A stretch of 64,000 bases of DNA from Sandaracinus amylolyticus (GCF_021631985.1 NZ_CP070225.1:8432001-8496000), one strand, 5' to 3'. Numbered from the stretch's first letter, positions 51,491 to 61,653 are shown. Translations and numbers: made by a program. Notes: generated by a model not told the origin, from the sequence alone.

Positions 51491-53071
51491 TCAGGGCGTG
51501 CGCGGCACCGACCCGACGCTCGAGAGCCCACTCGTCGTGCTCGGCACCACGGTGTACGTCCCGGCGCCGGTCGCGTTGTTGATCCGCACCCGCCCCGAGC
51601 CGCCGCCACCGCCGCCGCCGTTGACCTGGTCGCTCCCCGCGGTCGCCATGCCGGTCAGCGTCGATCCTGCGCCGCCGCCGCCACCGCTCCCGTTCGACGG
51701 CACGCCTTGGGCGGGCACCATCAGCACCGATCCGTCGCCGCCTTCCGCGCCGTTGTTCGAGTCGCTGCAGTTGTCGCAGCGCGCGCCCTGACCGCCCGCG
51801 CCGCCCGGCGCGCCCACCCGCCCGGCCGCGAGCGTCACCGTGATCGCCTCGACGAGGATCGCGCCGCCCGAGCCGCCGCCACCGCCCGCGCCGCTGTCGA
51901 TCACCAGCCCGCCGGTCGTGCCGCCGTGGCCACCTTCGCCGCCGGCGTCGATCGCGCCGCTCGCGGTGACCGTGATCGACGTCGCGCTCGTGATCTGGAG
52001 CGCCCCACCGCCGTGCCCGCCGCGCCCGCCGCTGTCGTCCCCGCCTCCGCCGCCGCCCGATCCGCCGCGCAGCGGGACGAGGTCGGCATCGCCGTAGGTG
52101 CTGCCCTCCGCGCCACCGTCGGCCTCGGGCGAGTCACCGCCCGCCGCGCCGACGCTCGCGTGGCTCCCGCCCCCGCCTCCGCCGTCGTCGTCGTTCCCGA
52201 GCCCGCTGTCCGACTCGCCGCGGTGGCCTCCGCCTGCGCCGCTGCCGTCGGTCTCCGCCGGGCCGCCCGCCCCACCGCCGGGGCCCGGCCCGAACCCGGT
52301 GCCGCTCACCGTGACGAGCCCCTCGATCAGCACGTCCCCCGCGCTGACGATCACCAGCGAGCGCGTCCCGCCGCTGCCCGCGAGCACGCCCAGCTGCCGC
52401 ACCCGCAGGCTCCCGACCACGAACACGCCATAGTTGGCGCCGCCCGAGCCCGCGATCTGCGCGTAGCGGATCCCGTTGTTCGTTCCGACGCCCGCGTCGC
52501 GCACGTTCCGCAGCACGGTCGCCGGGTTGTTCCCGTCGCGCACCTCGATGAGGCCGGTGTCGGGATAGGCGATCCACACCTCGTCGTTGACCACGTCGAG
52601 GGCTGCGGTCCCGTCGGTGAACGCGACCATCCCTCCCACGTTGCTCGGCACCACCGCGCGACAGCTCGTGCCCGCCGCGGCGCATCCGAGCGCGCACGCG
52701 GTCACCACCGGCGCGCCGGCGACGCACGTCGTGAGCTGTCCGCCACTGCAGCTCGGAGGTCCGCTGCATCCGCCGTCGACCATGCCCGCATCGCGCCCGG
52801 CGTCCTGTCCCGCGGTGCCGGCATCGGAGCCCGCGTCCTCGACGATCCCGCCGTCGAAGCCCGCGTCCTCGTCGATCACAGCGCCGTCGTCACCGGCGTC
52901 CTCCTCGATCGAGCCCGCGTCGAACGACGCGTCGACGCCGCCGCCGTCGATCCCTCCGCCGTCGCGTGGTGTCGGTCCGTCGCCCTGGAAGCCCACTCGC
53001 TCGAGCGAGCATCCGGGCAGCGCCGCGAGCACACACGAAGCGACGACGAAGAGAAGACAGCGGTACGTCAC
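51491..53071 (-). CDS. Gly-rich surface lipoprotein
   Basis: A 526-residue lipoprotein. Signal peptide LLFVVASCVLAALPGC is followed by SLERVGFQG, identical over eight positions to the lipoprotein at 451, and a long Asp/Ala/Gly linker. Then come a Cys-rich segment (CSGPPSCSGGQLTTC) and a large beta-helix-like region with runs of Gly (GGGGGGS, GGSGGGGGGDDSGG) and short hydrophobic strands (SLVIVSAGDVLIEGLVTVSG, GAILVEAITVTLAAG). The pattern resembles Gly-rich cell-surface proteins of myxobacteria. GTG 53071. Function unknown. Confidence 0.75.
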   Translation of the reverse strand: MTYRCLLFVVASCVLAALPGCSLERVGFQGDGPTPRDGGGIDGGGVDASFDAGSIEEDAGDDGAVIDEDAGFDGGIVEDAGSDAGTAGQDAGRDAGMVDGGCSGPPSCSGGQLTTCVAGAPVVTACALGCAAAGTSCRAVVPSNVGGMVAFTDGTAALDVVNDEVWIAYPDTGLIEVRDGNNPATVLRNVRDAGVGTNNGIRYAQIAGSGGANYGVFVVGSLRVRQLGVLAGSGGTRSLVIVSAGDVLIEGLVTVSGTGFGPGPGGGAGGPAETDGSGAGGGHRGESDSGLGNDDDGGGGGGSHASVGAAGGDSPEADGGAEGSTYGDADLVPLRGGSGGGGGGDDSGGRGGHGGGALQITSATSITVTASGAIDAGGEGGHGGTTGGLVIDSGAGGGGGSGGAILVEAITVTLAAGRVGAPGGAGGQGARCDNCSDSNNGAEGGDGSVLMVPAQGVPSNGSGGGGGAGSTLTGMATAGSDQVNGGGGGGGSGRVRINNATGAGTYTVVPSTTSGLSSVGSVPRTP

Positions 53072-53102
53072 CGACCCAGGATCGGGGAACGCGCCGCCCG
53101 TT

Positions 53103-55199
<2,097 letters not shown>

Positions 55200-55206
55200 G
55201 CGAGCC

Positions 55207-55248
55207 GCAAAAACTAGAGCCCGGAGGCCATGACGGCCAGCCGGGCTC
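55207..55248 (-). promoter_or_regulatory. Terminator-like hairpin in the uvrB leader
   Basis: On the minus strand GAGCCCGG pairs with CCGGGCTC (55241-55248 and 55217-55224) with an inner GGCC/GGCC pair, followed by TAGTTTTTGC. This is a GC-rich stem with a run of five T, i.e. intrinsic-terminator form, ending nine bases before the uvrB ATG. Either it ends transcription from the gene at 55380, or it attenuates uvrB itself. Confidence 0.6.
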
Positions 55249-55255
55249 CAGTCTC

Positions 55256-55277
55256 ACCTGTCAGCTTTCTGTCAGGT
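55256..55277. promoter_or_regulatory. Possible operator upstream of uvrB
   Basis: ACCTG-12 bases-CAGGT is an inverted repeat, and CTGTCAG occurs twice within it. The patch is A/T-richer than the surroundings. It is well placed to bind a repressor such as an SOS regulator, but it does not match a LexA consensus that I can name with confidence. Confidence 0.35.
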
Positions 55278-55295
55278 ACGATCGCGGGATCGAAC

Positions 55296-55382
55296 ATCGG
55301 CTCGCCCGCTGGTCCCTACCGTCCGCGCGCTTCGCGCGCTCCCGTCCGGGACCTGCGGGACGAGCACTCCGGTTAGGAATCA
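55296..55382. repeat. Type II repeat ending at the stop of the 55380 gene
   Basis: Begins ATCGGCTCGCCCGCTGGTCC and runs through CGCGCGCTTCGCGCGC and GAGCACTCCGGT to GGAATCA. The last three bases are the stop codon (minus strand TGA) of the Tat-type gene. One near-complete unit, about 90 percent like the copy at 40321. Confidence 0.85.
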
Positions 55383-55682
55383 GCAGTGACGGCCACGACC
55401 CGCGGGGTCGTTGGGATCACTGTCGCTGCAGCTGCGGCGGCCGCAGCCCGCGGGGTCGTTGGGATCGCTGTCGCTGATGCCGCGGCCACGGCCACGGCCC
55501 GCCGGGTCGCGGGGATCACTGTCGGTGCACTGCGCCTGCGCCTGGGTCGGCGTGACCGCGGCCGCGAGGCCCGCCGCGCCGAGGATCGCGCCGCCGAGCA
55601 TCGCCATGCTCGAGCGACGGCCCATCGCGCGCTCCGTCACCAGGTCCGCATCGTCCAGCGTCTTCTTCTTCTTCTCGCTCAT
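55380..55682 (-). CDS. Tat-type exported protein with Asp-Pro repeats, copy 1
   Basis: A 100-residue protein. Charged head KKKKTLDDADLVTER, then a twin-arginine-like signal GRRSSMAMLGGAILGAAGLAAAV and an AQAQ cleavage-like site. The mature peptide has three repeats of DSDPxDPAGxGRxx, the last two ending in C. Asp spacing recalls Ca-binding repeats, but Pro in the loops is atypical. Paralogous with the next gene, separated by a hairpin. Arg/Gly/Cys content is high. No family recognised. A Tat route would mean folding or metal loading before export. Confidence 0.72.
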   Translation of the reverse strand: MSEKKKKTLDDADLVTERAMGRRSSMAMLGGAILGAAGLAAAVTPTQAQAQCTDSDPRDPAGRGRGRGISDSDPNDPAGCGRRSCSDSDPNDPAGRGRHC

Positions 55683-55813
55683 GTCTCCCTAACCCTCCCG
55701 CGACGACGCGGTCCGCGGACGCCGCGGCGCGAGCATCGCACAACCGGGGCACCCCCCGGAAGTCCTGATCGACGCAGCCCGAACGGAGATGTTCATCGCT
55801 GCGGAATGACAGA

Positions 55814-55840
55814 ACGCCCCGCGCGAACCGCACGGGGCGT
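55814..55840 (-). terminator. Hairpin after the second Tat-type gene
   Basis: ACGCCCCGCGCG and CGCACGGGGCGT pair with one mismatch and a three-base loop, 18 bases downstream of the stop at 55858. It separates the two paralogues, which therefore probably have separate transcripts. Confidence 0.65.
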
Positions 55841-55857
55841 CCTCTCCGAGGAAACTC

Positions 55858-56226
55858 TCAGCAGTGACGGCCGCCGCCCGCGGGGTCGTAGGGATCGGCG
55901 TCGCTGCAGCTGCGACGGCCACGACCACGCCCCGCGGCGTCCGAGGGATCACTGTCGGTCAGGCCGGTGCGACGACCGCAGCCGCCGGGATCGCTGGGAT
56001 CACTGTCGCTCCAGCCGGGGCACCCGCGGCCGCGACCGGCGGGGTCGCTGGGGTCGCGGTCCGTGACCTGCGCCTCGGCGCGCTGTGGGCTCACTGCCGC
56101 CGCGATTCCCGCGGCCCCGAGGATCGCGCCGCCGAGCACCGCGATGCTCGAGCGACGGCCCATCGGGCGATCGGTGACCATCTCGTCGTCACTGAGCGAG
56201 CGCTTCTTCACCGGCTTCTCGGACAT
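55858..56226 (-). CDS. Tat-type exported protein with Asp-Pro repeats, copy 2
   Basis: A 122-residue paralogue of the gene at 55380. Head KPVKKRSLSDDEMVTDR, twin-arginine signal GRRSSIAVLGGAILGAAGIAAAV, AEAQ, then four or five repeats: DRDPSDPAGRGRGC, DSDPSDPGGCGRR, DSDPSDAAGRGRGRRSC and DADPYDPAGGGRHC. Both proteins end in GRHC. Repeat number differs between paralogues, as expected for a repeat that expands and contracts. Head and signal are more alike than repeats. Function unknown; metal binding at the surface is a guess. Confidence 0.72.
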   Translation of the reverse strand: MSEKPVKKRSLSDDEMVTDRPMGRRSSIAVLGGAILGAAGIAAAVSPQRAEAQVTDRDPSDPAGRGRGCPGWSDSDPSDPGGCGRRTGLTDSDPSDAAGRGRGRRSCSDADPYDPAGGGRHC

Positions 56227-56374
56227 GTGAACCCCTCCCGTTCCCGTTGTGGTGACGCTCGAACGTTCCGCTCCCACGAGCAAGCGTCTCACGGACCGCG
56301 TCCGACGGGAACGACGAACTCGATATTCGTCGGGTGGGAGAATTTTCCCCCCGACGATGTTCGAGATCGCGCTC

Positions 56375-56674
56375 GAGCCGTTGGATTCAGGACGCGACGG
56401 GAGTGCTCGCGAAGCAGCCGGCGGACGGGAGTGCCCGTCTCGGGCACGGACGGGAGCTGGCTGCGCAGCGAGCCGTTGAATTCGGGACGCGCCAGGAGTG
56501 CTCGCGAAGCAGCCGGCGGACGGGAGTGCCCGTCTCGGGCACGGACGGGAGCTGGCTGCGCAGCGAGCCGTTGGATTCAGGACGCGACGGGAGTGCTCGC
56601 GAAGCAGCCGGCGGACGGGAGTGCCCGTCTCGGGCACGGACGGGAGCTGGCTGCGCAGCGAGCCGTTCGATTCA
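56375..56674. repeat. Tandem 95-bp repeats, three full units plus partial
   Basis: Units start at 56375, 56470, 56565 and 56660 with an exact period of 95. Each starts GAGCCGTT(G/C)(G/A)ATTC and contains GACGGGAGTGCTCGCGAAGC, GGCGGACGGGAGTGCCCG, TCTCGGGCACGGACGGGAGC and TGGCTGCGCAGC. The last partial unit includes the stop codon of cpaB (56672-56674). The rest of 56227-56374 holds a short A/T-containing patch near 56320-56350, presumably the promoter of the Tat-type gene; no gene is seen. Confidence 0.9.
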
Positions 56675-57571
56675 GGGTGCGGCGGGCGCAGTCGGTGCGG
56701 CGGGCGCGGCGGCGGGCTCGGTGCCCGGGGTCGCAGTCGTGGCCGCGCCTTCGGGCGGCGGCGGAGCGACGGGCGCGGCGACCGCGACGGTGCGGCGCAG
56801 GAAGCGAGCGCGGCGCGCCGGCTCGAGCACGTCGGCCGCCACGATGTCGGGGTGATTGCCGCCGACCTGGATGTCGTTGGGGTTGCGCAGCAGCAGGCTC
56901 AGCCCGCCGCGCTGGCGCGCGATCGTGAGGAGCGCGCCCTGCTCGACCGTGACCTGCAGCGTGATGTTCGTCGCGCGGCCGAAGCGCACGTCGCGGGTGT
57001 CGCCGCGCGAGCCGCCGGTCGTCGGGGCCTCGACCGCGTCGCGCACCTCGAACTCCTGGCCGACCGCGAGCACGAGGATGTTCTCGAGCACCACGACCTG
57101 ACGCCAGGTGTCGGGCAGCTCGCGGCTGCCGACGGTGAGCAGCACGTCGACGCGATCGCCCGGGCGCAGCAGGCCGCCGAACGTCGAGGTCGGGCGCGCC
57201 ATGATCGTCACCGCGCGCTGGCCGGAGGGGATCGTGCCCGAGAGGGTGCGGCGCGCGTCGGACATCGCGCTGAGATCGGTGCGGAGGACCGCCTCGCCGG
57301 CGTGCACCGCCTGGGCGAGCGGCAGGCCGATCAGGTCGCGCATGCCGTCGGCCGGGATGTGGCGCTCCTCGAGGTAGCTCTGGGGCACTTCCTTCGTGGT
57401 GAGCCACTCGGCGCGCACCGGCTGACCGAGCTCGATGTCGATCGCCGCCGCGACCACCTCGATCGTCTGGCCGCCCGCCTCCTCGGCGCGGAACTGGTCC
57501 TGGTACATCCAGAAGACCAGGACGCCCATCACGAGGAGCGCCGCCGAGAGCATGAGGAGGGTGCGGTTCAT
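56672..57571 (-). CDS. cpaB: CpaB-like Flp/Tad pilus assembly protein
   Basis: A 299-residue protein: one N-terminal membrane segment (LLMLSAALLVMGVLVFWM), an SAF domain (VVAAAIDIELGQPVRAEWLTTKEVP, LAQAVHAGEAVLRTDLS), and the RcpC/CpaB domain (GQRAVTIMARPTSTFGGLLRPGDRVDVLLTV, VVLENILVLAVG). The last 40 residues are Ala/Pro-rich. CpaB is a periplasmic subunit linked to the secretin of Tad pili. No other tad/cpa gene is in the window, which is unusual. It follows an uncharacterised gene by 48 bases. Confidence 0.87.
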   Translation of the reverse strand: MNRTLLMLSAALLVMGVLVFWMYQDQFRAEEAGGQTIEVVAAAIDIELGQPVRAEWLTTKEVPQSYLEERHIPADGMRDLIGLPLAQAVHAGEAVLRTDLSAMSDARRTLSGTIPSGQRAVTIMARPTSTFGGLLRPGDRVDVLLTVGSRELPDTWRQVVVLENILVLAVGQEFEVRDAVEAPTTGGSRGDTRDVRFGRATNITLQVTVEQGALLTIARQRGGLSLLLRNPNDIQVGGNHPDIVAADVLEPARRARFLRRTVAVAAPVAPPPPEGAATTATPGTEPAAAPAAPTAPAAP

Positions 57572-57619
57572 CCGAGATCCGAGATGGGTAGGTAGGCTCG
57601 TTCGCGCGCGGGTCGCTCG

Positions 57620-58153
57620 TCAACCCCTCGCAGCGTCCGGCGCAGGGAGGACGGCGCGCACCCGCTCCGCGGTCGTCGCGTGGGCGTAGCGCAGGATCGC
57701 GTCGAGCGCGCACTCGCCGGTCGCGAGCAGGTTCGCCTGCACCGCGCCCGCGGCTGCGCCAGGGGCCTCGCGGGGGTCGTGGATCGCGGCGAGCGTCGCC
57801 AGCGCGGCGCCCTGCGCGCTCTGGACCGCGGGGTCGCTCGGCATCGAGAACGCGGCCTCGAGCGCAGCGGGGTCGGGGGCCTCGGCTCCGTCGCACCACG
57901 CGCGGGCAGAGGCGAGCGCGGCGCGTGTGCTCGCATCGTCGACCACCTCGAGCGCGAGCTCGGCGCACCCGCAGGCCGCGCGGACCAGCGCGCGCCGGTC
58001 GGTCCCCTCGAGGGTCGCCGCGATCGCGAGGAGCCAGTCGCCGCGCGGGCACGCGGTCCACGCCGCGCTCCAGTCGTCGCCGAAGGGCTCGGCCCACGCG
58101 ACCACGTCGCGGTAGGCCCCTCGGGCCTCGAGCCATCGCGCCAGGCTGCTCAC
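57620..58153 (-). CDS. Conserved hypothetical protein, Ala-rich helical
   Basis: A 177-residue protein without signal or membrane segment. Helical and Ala/Trp-rich: VVAWAEPFGDDWSAAWTACPRGDWLLAIAATL is the most distinctive part; CPRGDWLLxxA occurs in an uncharacterised bacterial family similar to DUF6931. Cys-rich C-GCAELAL follows. GTG 58153 chosen. It faces the VWA lipoprotein across 54 bases and may be in an operon with cpaB. No function is assigned. Confidence 0.6.
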   Translation of the reverse strand: MSSLARWLEARGAYRDVVAWAEPFGDDWSAAWTACPRGDWLLAIAATLEGTDRRALVRAACGCAELALEVVDDASTRAALASARAWCDGAEAPDPAALEAAFSMPSDPAVQSAQGAALATLAAIHDPREAPGAAAGAVQANLLATGECALDAILRYAHATTAERVRAVLPAPDAARG

Positions 58154-58207
58154 GGCGCGCGCACGATAGCGCGCACACCGGCGCCGCGTCATGCTCGCGC
58201 CCCCGAG

Positions 58208-59143
58208 ATGCTCCGCCTCTTCGTCCTCTGCTCGCTCGCGCTCGCCGCGTCGTTGCTCGGTGCGTGCGACCAGGGCGAGCCCGAGGGCGAGAGCTCGCTC
58301 GACGCGTGCAGCAACGGGCGCGACGACGACGACGACGATCTCGTCGACTGCTCCGATCCCGCGTGCCGCGCGTACGTGTTCTGCCTCTCGAACGACGCCG
58401 GTGCGGACGCCGGGCCCGTCGACGCGGCGCCGCTGCCCGACGGAGCCGTCTGCGTGCGTCCGATCGACGTGGTGCTCACCGTCGACGTGTCGAGCTCGAT
58501 GGGCGCGCCGCTCGCCGCGCTGCGCGACGCGTCGGCGACGCTGATCGAGCGGCTGCAGCAGCTCGACCCGAGCGCGCGGGTGTCGCTCGTCGTGTTCGTC
58601 GACGACGCGCTCGCGATCGACGAGTGCGCGCCGCTCGACGCGACCGCGCTGCACGATCAGCTCGAGCTCTGGCGGGTGCGCTCCGAGGACAACCGCAGCC
58701 CGGTGAGCGACACGTACAACACCGACTGCCCGGAGAACTCGCTCGACGCGCTGATGCTCGCGACTCGTGGATGCCCGTGGCGCGCCGGCGCGGCGCGGCT
58801 CGTCGTGCACGTCACCGACGACACGTTCGCCGAGCGTCCGACCGTGCTCAGCGGGCCCTTCGGCGGCGGGATCGTGGTGCAGTCGACCTACGCCGAGGTC
58901 GGCGAGGCGATGGAGGACGCGGGCGTGCGGATGATCGCGCTCACCCGCACCGGCGCCGGCCAGAGCTGCGGCGCGGGGCGCAGCCCCGACGTGGGCCAGG
59001 GGTTCCAGACGCCCTATCGCGACGCGCTCACGCTGCCCGAGCTCACCGGCGGTGTCGCGCTGCTCCTGCCCGATTTCGTCGCGGGGAACGTCGACGTCGT
59101 GAGCGCGATCGTCGACCGCGCGCAGCTCGCGTGCGAGCCCTGA
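58208..59143 (+). CDS. VWA-domain lipoprotein
   Basis: A 311-residue lipoprotein (LFVLCSLALAASLLGAC). The linker contains CSNGRDDDDDDLVDCSDPACR, a module frequent in secreted myxobacterial proteins. The von Willebrand A domain starts with DVVLTVDVSSSMGAPLAAL, including the MIDAS DxSxS, and continues with VSLVVFVDDA and a later LVVHVTDDTF. It ends with a Cys pair region (QSCGAGRSPD). Metal-dependent adhesion is the usual role of such domains. Confidence 0.85.
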   Translation: MLRLFVLCSLALAASLLGACDQGEPEGESSLDACSNGRDDDDDDLVDCSDPACRAYVFCLSNDAGADAGPVDAAPLPDGAVCVRPIDVVLTVDVSSSMGAPLAALRDASATLIERLQQLDPSARVSLVVFVDDALAIDECAPLDATALHDQLELWRVRSEDNRSPVSDTYNTDCPENSLDALMLATRGCPWRAGAARLVVHVTDDTFAERPTVLSGPFGGGIVVQSTYAEVGEAMEDAGVRMIALTRTGAGQSCGAGRSPDVGQGFQTPYRDALTLPELTGGVALLLPDFVAGNVDVVSAIVDRAQLACEP

Positions 59144-59209
59144 CGTCGCGTCGCACCTGCAACGGTGTTGCTGTTGCGCCGGGTCGCCCCCGGCTCTAGC
59201 CTCGACCTC

Positions 59210-59662
59210 GTGGCGACCCTCGCGACGAAAGCACCGCGCAAGAGCGGCGAGCTCAAGACGCTCCTGCGCGACGCGGGGCTGCGCGCGACCGCCGCGCGCA
59301 CGGCGGTGTTCCAGTGCCTGATCGACGCGGGCGGCCCGCTCTCGCACGCCGAGGTGTGTGATCGCCTCGCCGACGCGGGCTTCGATCGCGCGACCGTCTA
59401 TCGCAACCTCGCCGACCTCACGGAAGCGGGCCTGGTGCGCCGCACCGACCTCGGCGATCACCTCTGGCGCTTCGAGCTCACGACGAAGGTGGAGCACCCG
59501 ATCGACGAGGTGCACCCGCACTTCGTCTGCACCGAGTGCGGCACCGTCGCGTGCCTCCCCGAGGGCGCGGTGACGCTGAATCCGGTGAAGGGCGCCCCGA
59601 AGTCGTTCAAGACCGGCACCGTGGAAGTGCAGGTCCGAGGCACCTGCAACGGCTGCGGGTAG
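59210..59662 (+). CDS. Fur-family transcriptional regulator
   Basis: A 150-residue metalloregulator of the Fur/PerR/Zur family. Winged helix: GLRATAARTAVFQCLIDAGGPLSHAEVCDRLADAGFDRATVYRNLADLTEAGLV. Metal region: HPIDEVHPHFVCTECGTVACLP with the first CxxC; the second CNGC is at the very end. The His-rich stretch EHPIDEVHPH fits the regulatory metal site. GTG 59210 is uncertain; a start at 59165 would lengthen the N terminus. Which metal or peroxide it senses cannot be told. The intergenic TTGC-rich patch upstream may be its own promoter. Confidence 0.88.
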   Translation: MATLATKAPRKSGELKTLLRDAGLRATAARTAVFQCLIDAGGPLSHAEVCDRLADAGFDRATVYRNLADLTEAGLVRRTDLGDHLWRFELTTKVEHPIDEVHPHFVCTECGTVACLPEGAVTLNPVKGAPKSFKTGTVEVQVRGTCNGCG

Positions 59663-59708
59663 CCGCTCGCGTCCCCAGCCCGGCCCCCGTTGCATCGGGT
59701 CCCCGGCT

Positions 59709-60308
59709 ATGCGACCTTCCGCGGCCATGCCTTCGGGGCGGCCCCTCGTGCTCGCATCGACGTCCGCTGCACGCCGCGCGCTGCTCGATCGTCTCCGCCT
59801 CCCCTACGAGGCCGTCGCGCCAGTGTGCGACGAGGACGCGATCGCGGGGCCCAGCGCGGAGGAGACCGCGCAGCTGCGCGCGCTCGCGAAGGCGGAGAGC
59901 GTGGCGCGCGTGCGCCCCGGTGCCGTGGTGATCGGCTCCGATCAGGTGGTCGAGCTCGACGGTGAGCTGCTCGGGAAGCCCGGCTCGCCCGAGCGCGCGG
60001 CCGCGCAGCTCGCCCGGCTCGCAGGGCGGGAGCACCGTCTCGTCACCGCCGTCGCGCTCGTCCAGGACGACGCGAGCGAAGTGCGCACGAGCGTCCATCG
60101 CATGGCCATGCGTCCTCTTGCTGGCGACGAGATCGGGCGTTACGTGGCGGCCGATGGGCCCAGCCATTGCGCTGGCAGCTACAAGGTCGAGAGCCTCGGG
60201 ATCGCGCTGTTCGATCGTATCGAGGGAGACGACTGGACGGCGATCGTGGGGCTTCCGCTTCTCGCGGTGAGCTCGATGCTCCGCGGCGCGGGGTTCGCAT
60301 TGCCGTAG
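59709..60308 (+). CDS. Maf-family nucleotide pyrophosphatase
   Basis: A 199-residue Maf protein: RPLVLASTSAARRALLDRLRLPYEAVAP with the substrate loop STSxARR, VVIGSDQVVELDGELLGKPG, and the C-terminal CAGSYKVESLGIALFDRIEGDDWTAIVGLPL. Maf enzymes hydrolyse noncanonical or modified nucleotides (YceF type: 7-methyl-GTP). The combination GSDQ and AGSYKVE is closest to YceF. A second ATG at 59727 is possible. It is on the same strand as fur and dksA. Confidence 0.88.
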   Translation: MRPSAAMPSGRPLVLASTSAARRALLDRLRLPYEAVAPVCDEDAIAGPSAEETAQLRALAKAESVARVRPGAVVIGSDQVVELDGELLGKPGSPERAAAQLARLAGREHRLVTAVALVQDDASEVRTSVHRMAMRPLAGDEIGRYVAADGPSHCAGSYKVESLGIALFDRIEGDDWTAIVGLPLLAVSSMLRGAGFALP

Positions 60309-60394
60309 GGGCATGCCCTGGAGTTCTCGTGCTGCGGTCTCCCGCAGCGCGACCATGACCGAAGTGCGACCGTGATCGAGTAGAGGGGAATCCA

Positions 60395-61018
60395 ATGGCG
60401 AAGGCACGCACGACCGAGAAGAGCGGAGCGAAGAAGACGGCCGCGACGACGACGACGAAGGCGAGCGCCTCCGAGCGCCCCGCCAAGCCGGCCGCGAAGC
60501 CCGCCGCCGCGGCTCCGTCTGCGGTCGAGAAGCCGGCCGCCGCCGCGAAGCCCGCGGCCGCCGCGTCGCCGAAGGAGCGCACGGCCGCCGGCACGATGTC
60601 GAACAACCAGCCGATCCCCGACGCGTCGCAGGTGCGCGCGCATCCCGACGCGAAGCTCAGCGCGAAGGAGATCCAGGGCCTCTACCAGAAGCTCATCGAC
60701 GAGCGGAACCGCGTGCTCAGCGGCTTCGATCGCCACGTGAGCGAGGCGCTGGAGGACGGCGACGTGCTCGCGGACGAGATCGACATCGCGCAGCGCTCGA
60801 CCGACCAGGCGTGGCTCTTCCGCTTCGCCGACAAGGAGCGGAAGCTGCTCATCGAGATCGAGGCCGCGCTCGAGAAGATGCGCTCGGGCGAGTACGGGCT
60901 CTGCGAGGGCACCGACGAGCCGATCGGCTTCAAGCGCCTCGAGCTGCGCCCGTGGACGCGCTACTCGGTCGGCTACAAGGAGCTGCTCGAGCGCGAGAAG
61001 GCGCAGCACACGCGCTGA
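60395..61018 (+). CDS. DksA/TraR-family protein with Lys/Ala-rich N-terminal tail
   Basis: A 207-residue protein. The first 65 residues are a Lys/Ala/Pro-rich tail like a histone H1 tail. The rest is DksA-like: coiled coil YQKLIDERNRVLSGFDRHV...DEIDIAQRSTDQAWLFRFADKERKLLIEIEAALEKMRSGEYGLCEGTDEPIGFKRLELRPWTRYSVGYKE. The zinc-finger region keeps only one Cys (CEGT) and has Thr and Ser in other positions, so metal binding is doubtful. DksA tunes RNA polymerase with ppGpp. The tail may bind nucleic acid. AGGGGA precedes ATG 60395. Confidence 0.85.
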   Translation: MAKARTTEKSGAKKTAATTTTKASASERPAKPAAKPAAAAPSAVEKPAAAAKPAAAASPKERTAAGTMSNNQPIPDASQVRAHPDAKLSAKEIQGLYQKLIDERNRVLSGFDRHVSEALEDGDVLADEIDIAQRSTDQAWLFRFADKERKLLIEIEAALEKMRSGEYGLCEGTDEPIGFKRLELRPWTRYSVGYKELLEREKAQHTR

Positions 61019-61039
61019 TCGCGATCGCGATCGACGAGA

Positions 61040-61072
61040 GAGCGCCGCACCCTCGCGAGAGGGGCGGCGCTC
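61040..61072. terminator. Bidirectional hairpin after the DksA-like gene
   Basis: GAGCGCCGC pairs with GCGGCGCTC around a 15-base loop, lying 21 bases after the DksA stop and before the convergent stop at 61081; a T-rich TTCGCATTT follows. Confidence 0.65.
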
Positions 61073-61080
61073 TTCGCATT

Positions 61081-61653
61081 TCAGAGCGCGTGCTGGGCGA
61101 GGAAGCGCAGCGTCTCGCGCTCGGCCGCGCGCGCCGCATCGGGAAGGTGCTCGGGCGAGCCCTCGTCGGTGAACAGGTGCTGTTCACCCACGTACCGATG
61201 CACTTCGATCGTGGGCACGCGCGCCGCGAGCTGCTCCACCGCGCTCGCGTCGACCCACGGGTCCTCGGTCGTGACGTGGATCTGGAGCGGCACCGACGCC
61301 GGCCACGCGTCGAGCTCGAGCGCTTCGATCGGCAGCGCGCCGTGGAGCAGCACCGCGCCGCGCGCGCCGGGCCGCGTCGCCGCGAGCAGCTGCGCCGCGC
61401 CGGTGCCCATCGAGAAGCCGACGTAGAGCGCGTCGCTCGGCACTTTCTCGACCGCGACGAGCGCGCGACGGATCAGCTCGCCGATGCCGAGCGCATCGCG
61501 CTTGGCCACGCCCTGCTCGAGCGTGTCGAAGACCTCTCCGTCGTAGAGGTCGGGCGTGGTGACGGTGTGGCCCGCAGCGCGCAGCCGATCGGCGAAGCGC
61601 GTGATGGCAGGACGAAGACCGAGGGCGGAGTGGAAGACGACGATGTGACTCAT
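61081..61653 (-). CDS. Dienelactone-hydrolase-family protein
   Basis: A 190-residue compact alpha/beta hydrolase: VVFHSALGLRPAITRFADRLRAAGHTVTTPDLYDG N terminus, nucleophile motif GFSMGTGAAQ with Ser where canonical dienelactone hydrolase has Cys, the acid in TTEDPWVD and the His in VGEQHLFTDEG. Substrate unknown. ATG 61653 faces a WYL-type regulator start at 61704 with 50 bases between, so the pair is probably regulated together. The gene is shorter than average for the family, but all catalytic elements are present. Confidence 0.85.
   Translation of the reverse strand: MSHIVVFHSALGLRPAITRFADRLRAAGHTVTTPDLYDGEVFDTLEQGVAKRDALGIGELIRRALVAVEKVPSDALYVGFSMGTGAAQLLAATRPGARGAVLLHGALPIEALELDAWPASVPLQIHVTTEDPWVDASAVEQLAARVPTIEVHRYVGEQHLFTDEGSPEHLPDAARAAERETLRFLAQHAL

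Noticed and set aside
56334-56855. Plus-strand frames of about 170 codons over the 95-bp repeats
   Set aside because: Repeated SGREGCSRSS-like translation follows the repeat period; the frames run into the antisense of cpaB and have no start signals.
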